From positions 297,397 through 361,396 of the forward strand of contig NW_017804020.1 of NCBI RefSeq assembly GCF_001625305.1: DNA of 64,000 nt, given 5' to 3'. The notes under the pieces are model-generated. The model saw nothing but the letters and a program-made list of their open reading frames with translations, ran no database searches and was not told where the DNA came from. Position 1 is the first letter of the stretch, and the number at the start of each line of letters is the position of its first letter. A program made the position numbers and the translations under genes. Below, piece after piece: positions 33,801-45,800 of this stretch. Source of the DNA: Branchiostoma belcheri (lineage: Eukaryota > Chordata > Leptocardii > Amphioxiformes > Branchiostomatidae).

Positions 33801-36800
33801 GGTGAGCGAGGCTGTGGTAAGACCGCCATGGTCGCCAACTGGGTGAAGAATTTTACCTCCAGCACTGCCGACATTGTTGTGGTGTCACACTATGTGGGAG
33901 CGAGTGCAGAAAGCACGGATGTCGGCAGCTTTCTACGCCGATGTACACAGGAGCTTAGGAACGAATTTGCAGGTATGCACATCTTTTTTATAAGAAACTC
34001 AGAAACAATTTACTTTTGAAAGACTAATTTTCATATCACCTTTCAAACCTCCAACTCTGAGCCAATGTACCAGAAATAGATTTTGAGATTATCTTAAGTT
34101 ATGTATTTCTTTTTCTAATACTCATTTACAATTTTGTTTTTTAGGTTAGTCTTGAAAAATGCACAGAGAATACTGTAAATTACGATTTTTGTGGTACTTT
34201 TATATCCATGGTTTTCCCAGTCACTTCTGAACTGCAAACTTATTATTACTATGAACAAATACAAATGTAATGCATGCACCGACTTTGTTTTTGCTGCACA
34301 TGCAGCCACATTGAAGTTATAGTTCCAGGAACATGTCCATTTTTCAAACTTTTGCTACTGCGAACATAAAGTGAGTTACCGGTACAGTAATTTGGGCATT
34401 TGTGTCTGATGCATGTTCATTATTTCCCACTGTAGGAGCCCCCAGTGATATGGCGTCGACCACGCAGGATCTGTCGGATTTCCACCGGACGTGCGAGGCC
34501 TTCCTGGCCGCACTGACCCTCGGGCCGTCTGTACTGGTGCTTGATGGGATAGATGAGTTGAACAGCACATACGGCATGACAACCCAGCAGGTAAGGAACA
34601 GGGGGAACAAATGAATGGAAGAGTTACACTCACTATCCGATTTAGTGTCTGTTGTCCCCGTCTTCCAAGGGTTAGACATGCTCACTTGCACAACAATGCA
34701 ATAGATGGCAGCCCACCATTTGCCTCTATGCTGTGGGTTGACGTTATGGAGGTTAAGGTGGTAGAAGTCCTCCCTTATGTTGCCCATCCATCTCTTCCTT
34801 GGTTGGCCTCGAGGATTTTGGCCTTCCACATCCAGTGTGAGGATCTTCTTAGGCCACTTCTCACTGTCCGTTCTTTGGAGGTGGCCATACTACATGTATC
34901 TTTGTCGGCTAAATCTTACTTACCGGTAGTCTAGTTCCTGAATGCTATGGACTCTAAGTCTGCTTCTTTGTTATTAACTGTTTACAACTAATAATAAAAA
35001 AATAAAAAAAATGTTTAGTAAGAGTTGCAAGTGGAAAACTGAATGGTCATGAAAGATATGTTGACATATTGAGAATACTGTACATGTAGCTTAAGACTTG
35101 GTTTGCTATAGCCTGGATCCCAGCTGAACTTGGCCCTGAAGCTAAGGAGTGTTACTGTATACTGACCCAGGCAACAGTCTGCCAGACTGTTGCCAGGCTA
35201 GGTTTACTACTGAAATAATACCAACAGAAGATCTTCAAAAGAAACGGGTCGATTCTTTACCTTTTTTTTTAGAGGAGGTCATATCAGTAAATACTGAGAT
35301 TCCAATGACAATTGTTTACAAGGTATTTTGTTTTGTTTTTGTTTACTCCAGGTGAAGGAGTTTACCTGGCTGCCATTCCCCCTCCCACCCCAGTGTCGTA
35401 TCATCGTGACCACCACACGGTCAGACCTGACCTACAAGGCACTGGTCAACCGGCCAGACGTTACTGATCTGAACGTCCCTCTACTGGCTGGTAGGTATTA
35501 TGATTATAGCAGCCCCTGTTTATGTCACACATAGTAATGATAATATAATAAATGGATTTTATTGTCCAAACAGTACCCGTGCAGTCGCAGACTTTATACG
35601 GCTGAATTGATGCAGGGTGTCACATAATAATCAATACAACAATCAAATAATACATGACATACATATTTTCTCCACAGATTTTTTTTGTGGAACTGTCGCA
35701 AGGGTCTGTGCGGCTGCCATTCGGCGCCACAAGGTGACCTCAATACGACTTTCCCCAACCAAAGTTAGGTACCCATTCACACCTGGATGGAGTGAGGAAG
35801 TCGTGTAAAGTGCCTTTCTCAAGGGCACAATGCAGGAGCGCATGTCCAGACATGTCCCGGGTACGACTCAGAATTGAACCCCGGTCTCCCCGATTCATAG
35901 TCAAACGCTCTACCACTACGCCATCCAATGCCACATAGCCTCTTGAACACATCCAAGCTCATGCTGGAAGGTTAGGAGTACTACTGGTTGGGAGCAAGGT
36001 CAGCTGTGGTTAGCTTCTAAAATGTTTCAAACATTCGGGAGTGGCCGGGAGGTTGGGCCATTGTTGGAGACAGTTTGGCCGGTGGTTGGTACATGTAGTT
36101 GGTCAGCGGTGGTCAGGGTAATACAGCATTGCTTTGCAGTAAAATCTGACTCAAATTCAACTCAAATTTGATTCAATTTGTATCAAAAGTAGGTGTGGAC
36201 TAAATCTGGTAAGACTGCTCCTGTAAGTAGGTGTGGACTAAATCTGGTAAGACTGCTCCTGAACTTCAGCCAACTTTAGGTTGGTGGTTAGGGGAAGGTT
36301 CTGAATGTGTGACATGTACAGCTAGGGGCTCAAGCCGTGATTTTCAAAATAAGCTTTCGAAATGCTGTAGTCTTAAGAGGGGCTCAGTTGTGCAAACTGT
36401 GATCTTAAGCTGGGCTTACTTTTTGTGAGTTGTCATCTTTTCAAGATGAGCCCACTTGATAAGCCATAATCTTCCCGATGAGCTGTCTTTCTTTCCTGAA
36501 ATCCTAAAGATCAGTTTCATAAGCTATGTGTGATCTTTAAGAGGAGCCAGCTTGCTTGCTGTAGTCTTCAAAGATGAACTCAATTTTATAAGCTTTGCTT
36601 TTCAAGGTGAGCTTACTTAGTACCTAAGTGAAAATCTTCAAGATGAGCCCACTTCTAAGCTGATTCAAAATGCAGGCTACATGTAATAGTGCATCCTCTA
36701 TATATCAATGACCTTCACAAATATCAGTCCTTTACATTATTCTGAATTACTAGTGTTTCAAACTGTAGGCAAGCAGGACAACAAAACAATATTGATGCAC

Positions 36801-39800
36801 ATACATGTAATCTTCCACATTGGTGTTTTGGGAAGAAAGAAAAGAACCAGAATTGTAGTGACATTGACCAATCAATCAATCAATCCAATACGAGTAAAGT
36901 GAGGAAAGTCATTTTAAGTGCCAAGGGCCCAAGATTGGTGACAAGACAGGAATCGAGCCTGGAACCTTTTGGTTCTGAACCACTGGTAAACACGCTGCCA
37001 TTATATGCCACACGACCTCTGCTACCGGTATTACGCCACACGACATCTCAGTTCCTCAGCACTCTAGTCAGCAGTATCTCAGCAGTGAAGGCACTGGGCT
37101 ATTACTGAACCTTGTGGTGCGAATTGATGTTTTTCAGATTCACCTTCCAAGAGCACAGTAATGGAGGAACACCTGGCTGAACACTGTAAGTGCCTGGACT
37201 CCGGCCAGCTACAGCGCATCGTGGAGTGTAAGCTGAGCAGCCGCCCGCTGTTCCTCTTCGTGCTGGCCCACGAGCTGTGCGTGATTGGCCAGCAGCAGGG
37301 CGTGGACCGTCAGCTGGAGGTGTATCTGGAGGCGACCAGCATCCGTGACCTCTGGGTCAGCATCATTCAGCGCTGGGCAAAGGATTATGGGTGGCACAGC
37401 AGGAAGGAACAGACAATAGAGAAGGGTCAGTCATTGTTCTTTGCCGTATCTTTCTTTTACGTTGCCCAATAGCAACTTTAACTTGCAGCTACAATTTTGT
37501 ACAGAAAGTTTCTTGATATATACTGTCAAACTTGTCTAAGACGACCACCTAGGTGACTGAGGAAAAGTGGTCTTCTCCTCAGAGAACAAGAAAGCCACTG
37601 TCGTGACAGCAAAATTTCCACCCATTTTGCAATAGACTGCCCCATTGACCTAAAGTGACCCAGCCAGCGTCATTTTACATAACGCAAGGACTGCCATGCT
37701 GTCAAAATCAATGACCATTTTCATCGCGATTTTTCGCTAGTTATCATTGAAAAACATTTTCCTCCACATGCTTGACATTACCGCGGTCATAGACAGAGAT
37801 CTCGGCCATGTGCTGAATAGTGCTGTTCGCGGACAAGTGGTCGGCTTAATGCTTACATCTATGGGGAAAAAAAAATTGGGACCAAGAAAAAGCAAAAAAT
37901 TAGTGTCATGGCCAGTTGGCCAGCTTATAGAGGTGGTCGGTTGGGCAAGTTTGACTGTATTTATTTTTCTACCATTTCAGGAAGCAGAGGCTGGGTTGCC
38001 GATGCCCTACGTCTCATCGCGGTCTCCCGTAACGGCCTGCAGGAGTCTGAGATCCTGGGAGCGCTGGAGCTGCTGGGGTACAGGGACGAGTACAAGGTCG
38101 CGTCCTTCGACTGGGCGCTGTTTCGATCCTGTGCACAGGACGCTTTGTTTGAGAGGCCGGGCGGACTTCTCAACTTCTTCCACCAGGACATTCGGGAAGC
38201 TGTGGAGTGCTCCTTGTTAGGTTAGTCTGGTTGTGTAGTTGGCAAAGGTCACTATTTTGCACAGGTGCAAAAGGCCCATTTTTAGTTACTAACCATTGAT
38301 GAGTGTCCAAACCAACTGTTAATAGCCTTTTTCTTGGCATATGTTGCTAATTGCTGGCATTTTGCAGCTGGGGGGTTTCTATGTTTTTGTTTTGTTGAAA
38401 AAAATTAACTTTTAGGCTTGTCTTTGATGCTGGGTAGAGCTCTTAAAGGGATGCTACATGTATTTGTGTTTTGGTGGTGTACGAGGGGGCCAGAAGTCAT
38501 TCCAGCTTTGTTCTCATTCATACAATGACTTTTTGCCGATAGAAAAGTAGGAATTTTGCACTAAATGGACAACTTGATACTTTAGGCAAAGGACTGGTAC
38601 TTGAAGTCAGATGCTATATATAAACAATTCGGCAACTGGAAATTTCTTGTTTTATTGTACAGGAACTGTTACCAGCGCTGCCTCCAAGACATCCTTCTCC
38701 TTCCCCACCATGCAAGAACACGTCCGCAACAAGTACCACGCCGTGCTGGCCGAGTTCTTCAGCCGCCAGCCGCACTCGGAGCGGCGGGTGGACGAGCTGC
38801 CGTGGCACCTGGAGATGAGCGGGGAGGTGGGACGACTTTGCAAGGTTCTGTCTGAACCCGGGTACGCAGAGGGCAATGCATGTCATGGCTGCATGTGTCT
38901 AACCTATTTTGCTTTTTGTTAACATAATTGCTGCGATAATGATAAACTTTTAACTTATTCCATCATCTCAATTTTGTTAGGCTGGTGTCTAGTCTATCGC
39001 TGTTGGGGCGGGCTCTCTTCGGGGCTGCTGAAGCTTTTCCCCGCCTGACTCAGCTAGGTTATCCAGTAGGTTTTGCACGATGGGAGTTCACTGCGTCAAC
39101 TCCAGGTGTGCAAAACTCCTGCAGGCATAACACACCTACCGGCCAGTCTGTTGAGCTGGCCGGGGGACACTATTAGCATAGAGCCCCAAAGACAGCCTGT
39201 CCCAACCACGATAGACTGGATACCAGGCTACAATTTTGTTGGATGTAACATCATGTCAAGCGCCAAAGCTGTGTGGCATCAGGCCTCTTGACAATTCGGG
39301 GGCATGCTCCTCCAGGGAAATTTTGAAATCTCGACCCTCTGAAATGCTATTTCCTGCATTTTGAAGGGCAAATTTTGCTGGTAGATTAAGCTCAGTTCAA
39401 TGACATCTCTTTCCATATTTTATATGCCAATCTTTGTCCATCAAAGATGACAGATGGCACAAACTTTTTGCCCCTCAAGATTCCGAAAGATGGATGATGA
39501 CTAGAACACTAATTTGAACTTTCAGTCTGTCTAATAATAAAAGCTGTCGTGTCGCACTCTCATCATGCAAAACCTACCGGGGAACCTAGCTGAGTCCGGC
39601 GGTAAAGAGCGTCTGCAGCCCCGAAGAGAACTCGCCCTAACCACAATAGACTGGATACCAGGCTATCTTTCCAGCCTTTGTTCACTGTTGTTCAATGATA
39701 ATTATTCACAATAACCTCCTACAGGATGTTTCTGGCTATGTGGGGAGACAGCAGACAGAGTAGCACGCTGCGGCTGGACCTGGTACGGTACTGGAAGTTC

Positions 39801-42800
39801 CTGACACAGGCGGGGTACGACCCAGGCGAGGTGTACGGGCGCATGGTCCGGAAAATCACCGGAGACAACGAGTCAACCGCAGAAGGAGATGTAAGTTTTT
39901 TATGGAAATTTTGGTATAGATTTATCATAGGATTACATTCAAATTTATTTGGAGGAACCTTACAGCACTTTGTAAAATGTATTGGATTCCATATTCCGTT
40001 TGGCTAAAAGTGCATTACATTTCAAACCGTAAACAGGTGCCGTAACTACTGAATAAACTGAGAAGTTTATGAGGTGGTTATCGCATCTGACCAGGGGTTA
40101 TCTCACCATATACACACTGTCATCATGATGGGTATACAAGTAATTCAGTGCTTCACACAATCCACAAATATCAGTCAGCATTCATTACATCAAGAGGTAC
40201 TTCATTCCTCCTACAGTTTAACTAAAACAGGAAGTTATTTTCTTTCTACTCCACAACTGTCTCTTCCAGGCAAAGTTTCCATAAAGTATATCGTTTGCCT
40301 TCCAGGGTCGCCTGTCCCGTACAGTGAGTGTGGTGATATCAGAGCCCCCAGTCTGGCAGGACCCAAGTGACAGTGATATTGGTAAGAACTGATTGCAATG
40401 GTTGTTCTATAGAAAGTTTGCCAAGGAAAGATCAATTTTTAAAATTGAGCTTTCGCTGATCTGGCAGTAGTTTCTAAGCTGTTCGTTTCTAAGCTGTACA
40501 TGACCAGTTAGACATTTGATGAGAAAAAGCTAAAATACATGTAGTTGAATTGTCACGTGGCTTCCCTGAAGTTGACCCAGTGTTGACGTCACACTTCAGA
40601 GAAGCCACATGACAAGCCTTACTGGGTGAGTCTACTGAGGAAGACCAGAGTCACTTGTGTTGGATCAAAACGGAAAAGTTTTAAATTTTATCAGACAAGT
40701 AAGTTTGGTGTGTTATCTTTCAACAGACCCAAGATCCCTGAGCCCCACTGGCAAGCTGCACTCCTGTCTCACCACCATTAAGGAGGGTTCAGACCAGGCC
40801 TCCGTCAGTAACGCCAGCGAGACGCAGAGTCAGAGCAGCATGGGCGCGGTTCTCAGCATCGCCACCAGCTTCGGCAGCCTGGCGGGCGGCAGGAGCGACG
40901 ACGACGGCTTCGACCCGACGCCGGAAGAGCGCGCCATGGACATCGAGTCCACGTTCTTGACGGAGAGTCGCGTGGCTCACCTGGACATGGACGAGGAGCG
41001 AGAGGAGATAAAGGAGATGTCACAGTACGAGGTCGCCGCCCTGGCGTGTCACGCCGGACAGTTCCTGAACGAGATCGGGAAGTTCGAGACAGCGCAGGAG
41101 ATGCTGCACAAGGCGCACGACCAGCTGAAGAACGCAGACTCGCCCAGCCTTGCCGAGCAGCAGCTACTGTGTAAGGTAAGAACAGAAAGGCTGAAGAAAG
41201 ACTTGGTTGTGTAAAAAGAGTCTCTTTACTCAGTGTCTTACAATCCTGATGAAACTACGGAAACTCATATGCTACTATCCTGTTTTAAATTAATGTGTTT
41301 CAAATTAAAACTTTTGATCCAACACAACATCAACACAGAAGGCTCCATGTACCGAAAAACGCAGGTCATTAATATCCGATACGCTACCCGCTTTTCAAAT
41401 ACCGGTAGAACATGCATTCTGTTCTGATGACCAAAATGGAACAGTCTTGCATTCTGTTCTAATGACTTGTTTGAATCCGAGCAGGTTACCGCAATTTGGA
41501 CAGTCATGTAAAATGATCAAAAGGACATGAACTTGATACAGTTAACGTTACATGTAGTATACAAAACGTATAACCGACATGTAGCCACTCTCTCACTCTA
41601 TCTTTGTGGACTAGGTCATTCATTCTATGGTTATAGGAACCGACCATGAATTATGACACCATAATTTATACACCTTAGGGAGGGTCATTAACCGTATATT
41701 CATAATGTTCCAGGTGGAGGAGAACATTGGGAACCTGTACCTGTTCCAACTGAAGACACAGGAGGCAGAGGAGTGGTACTGGAAAGCACTGGGGACCATC
41801 AACTCCATACAGGAGGAGGATGCTGAGCACATGGCTAAAATGGTAAACAAGATATTATACTTCACAGTAGAAAATTTTAACAATGTTAGCTTGCATATTC
41901 CAGCAGTTAGTGACCCTACCTCTGGACCAACAGGTTGGGAGTTCGAATCCCAGCAATCCTTACTGTTTATTGTACATTTGTACTTGAAAAGAGCCATTTC
42001 AGGTCTTGACTTTTTAGTAGCAACATATGGCATATAGTGATATAGTTTAAAAAAATTAAGTGGTAAGTCGCTGTCTCAGATACTACACCCCTGCTACTGG
42101 TGTATGAAACAATAAAAAACTAGAAAAATAATATTTGCAAAGCAAATGCATAATGTTTACCTTTGCATATGGTCTGGTCTGGTAATATTCTTACTCAAAC
42201 ACATTCACATATATGGGGACAGGAGTCTAAATCCCTCCGAGGCTCCTATGTTTTTATGTAACCCAAAACCAGTTACCATGGTGAGAGACAGTCTGGTTCA
42301 GTCAGGCAGAGGTCACTGTTTGGAGAAGAAGAAGAAGAAACATAGCAAAAACTATGTTTTCCTTCAGTAACAATAAAAACGAAAATGGCTGAGGTACTAG
42401 TATTAGGGATTTTGTTGTCCTTTTTCCTCCCAGATCGAGACTAAAGGCAGACTGTTGGACCAGCTGGGGAACATGAAGACGTACGCCGGTTGTTTTGCGG
42501 AGTCGGACCAGCTGCTGCAGGAGGCCAGGGATCACATGGAGTCCGCCTGCAGCATCCCCGGCCTGGCCTCCGTACAGCACCACATCGGGGTCCTGAAGAT
42601 GAGGAGACGGCAGTACACCATGGCTGAGGACTGTCTCAGGGAGGCACTCACTACAAGAGAGAGGTGAGAATGGTTCTGCAAAAAAAAATAGACCGATCCA
42701 GACTGTCCATCACAATTTGCAATTCAACCAATGAGAGCATGGCAATTAGCAGTTTGACCAATGAGATAGTGGCTGCATGTCTGTCAAACAAAGCAAGAAC

Positions 42801-45800
42801 TGCAAGCTGTTAACCAGTTCTTGTCCCCTTCCAGATGGTATGGTACATTCCACCCCATGGTTGCAGATGTACTGAATGACCTTGCTGGGCTACTGGCTGA
42901 CAGGTAATAACATCATTTTAATTTTGTGAAAACAAACTTCATTGTATTAGCTAGCTTTGTTTTGTGTTAAACATAAATAATTAATGCATCCATCCTTGAA
43001 TTTTTTCATCAGGTTAGTAAATCACTGAGTAAAGAGAGACTCTTTTTACACAACCAAGTCTTTTATTCCGCTGATGTTTCGGTGACTGTCTGTCACCTTC
43101 CTCAGGGCAACTGGTTGGTTCACATTGCACAGCACAGGTGTGGCTGCTATAGATGCATTCCCAGATGCAAAATATTACCCAGATAAACCACTTGGTTGTG
43201 TAAAAAGAGTCCCTTCATTCATAAATGCATCCATTTGAAGCTGCCTTCAATCGAGTTACATGTACTATCCATACAAAGGTTAAAGATATGCAGCTTGAAT
43301 AGAATAGAACAGTACATGTATTTCTTATGCTAATATAAGATCTTGATGTCATCAGGAACAACAAGAAGGGGTTTAACCGACGCGAGGCTGAGTCCCTGTA
43401 CCGGCGAGCGCTGCGGATCAGGGAACAGTGTCTGGGGTCCAACCATCTACTGGTCGCAACCACCCTGTTCCACTTAGGTAAGGAGTACGGAATGTGGCAC
43501 TTTTTATGGAAGTAATTTTGCATGATGCAATCTGCTAGAGGGTGCAGCTACTTAGGTGTGAAATCATTCGTGAGGATATGAATGGGGGGATCTGAGTGGC
43601 CTGACATGCTAGCCAGCCCAGGTAGACAGCTGGCACCCAGCCTTTTTCGTAAACCCCTTTTTATGGAATTTATCACTAAGTAAATACGTCCTTTCTGTGA
43701 CAGAACATACAGAATGCAATGACAAGATTTTAAAAAAGCAGGATCTTTTGCCGATCCTATCACATTGTTGATAGAATTTAAGGGCACTGTACTCTAAAAA
43801 TGTGACATTCTGAATGAAGATGTTTTGTAACTGTTAAGGAAAGAGTTCATTTTGCTTATGGATCAACTGTTACAGATATTCTGTCATTACCGGGTAAGAA
43901 GATTGCAGTTGACCTTGTTTACAAATGAAGAAACTCATTAGAATGACACAAATGAAGTTTAAACATACATGTAAGTGTCACTCACACTTTATCCTGTTTA
44001 ATGTCTGTTGTTACCCGCGGGAGGTAGAGATGTGCTTGCACAGCAATACTGTGGCTTGATGGCAGCCCGCCATTTGCCTCTATCCGGATCCTGTGGGTTG
44101 ACATTATGTAGATTCAAGTGGTGGATTCTGAGTCCTCCCTTCCATTTCTTCTTTGGTCGACCAGGAGGGTTTGGGCCTTCCAGTGTGAGGATCTTCCTAG
44201 CTAGGCCACTTCTTACTGTCCATTCTTTGGAGGTGGCCATACCATTTTAGACTAGTCGTTGAGATACATGTAGTACTTAAATAGCCTTGTTTTTTAGGAA
44301 AACTGCTGAAGGTGGATGGTGCCCAGCATGTGAAGAGAGAAGCAGTGAAGTGTCTCCAGCAGTCTCTGGACGTCCGGACCAAACTGTTAGGCCCCGAACA
44401 CCCAATCACACGAGCTGTAAGAAACACACTCCGCGACGTGGAGTCACAGATCAGCACGGGGCTGTATGACTTCAGTACCAAGAAACAACCTGATGCAAGG
44501 TTGGTATTGTTTTCCTCACTAAGGCCACAGCAAGGAATTTTTATGGACGCATTATATTTTTTTTTTTTCTATTTACTTCAGAATTCACCTCAAAACAAGG
44601 CTCGTGAGAGCCACTTACGTGTTTTGGGTTACAGTGATGACTGCGTGGTCAGATATTTGTTCACCCTTGATTTAAACCGTTGGAGGTTGTAATTAGCGGT
44701 GAAACATTCACGGGGAAGCTTGTTCCACAGTGAAGTGGTTCTGGGGAAGAAACTGTCAGCATGAAATTTTCTCTTGACTGATGGACTATTGAGGAAGAAA
44801 GGGTGATTTTCTGCTGTTGAGGTGGCTAAGCGTGTTCTTGCAGAGAATGTTCTGAGTGGGGGTACGAGGGAGTGAAGTTCAGCAGAGCATCTGCCGTGGA
44901 AATATCGATATAGTAACGCCAGGCTAGCAACATCGCGCCGGTGTGAAAGCGGTTATAACGTGGCGTGCAGGTCTCTCCCAACGAGATTTCGCAAACTATT
45001 TTGGACCCTATCTAAACAGCTCAACGAGCTCTGTGCAGCTCCAGCCCAGATGTGACAACAATATTCCATTTTTGGACGGATTTGGCTCTTACACAGATAC
45101 AAGATGGCAAAAGGAGTTAGGTACTTTCTGGTGCGGTACAATGACCCTACCATCTTACCAGCCTCCTTGGCAACAGACTGGATGTAATTGTTCCACTTGA
45201 GGTCATATGTGAGTTTGAGGCCCAAAAGGCTATCGAGGCATGCTGATTCTTTTAACCGTGTCTCCCCCATATGGACAGGAGGAAGTTTCGGATCAGATCT
45301 CTTATGATGGAAAGAGAGAAGCTTTGTTTTGGACGGATTAAAGGTCACAAGCCACTGATTCCCCCACTGAACAGTGCGTTCAAGGTCAGCGGAGAGGTCA
45401 GCGGCGAGGGAGTCGTTATTATATCTGATAATATATATATTTTCTTGTCTACTTTATCTTCTCCAGGTCCCGGAACCGTCCCTACAGCAGTATGAGTTGG
45501 CACGAGCAGGACATCATCCTTTTTGAACAGAAGCAGCAGGGGAAGAAAAACAGACGGCAGGAGCAGTATGGAGGGTCTCGCAGGCCCAGCAGCATCCCCA
45601 GCGGGGTCTGGAGATCCCAGTCCGTCGTGTCGTGCCCCAACGGAAGAGACACCGCCATGAGTCGAGCTACGCGGGAGATACCCAGAGTACACTCTGCTGG
45701 GAGTGAGCGTCACAGGGCGGATGTCCCACAGCAAGGTTTCAGATTTTCAGATTCAGATTTTTATTTCCAATGACATAACAGGTACACGAATAAAATCAAT

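Noticed and set aside
41910-41960. tRNA gene suggested by GAGTTCGAATCCC
   Set aside because: Only a B-box-like phrase; no cloverleaf. Probably a SINE remnant.
43076-43105. A true hammerhead ribozyme
   Set aside because: One extra A follows the CTGAGGA core in both copies and stems I and III could not be closed by eye; kept only as a hairpin worth testing.
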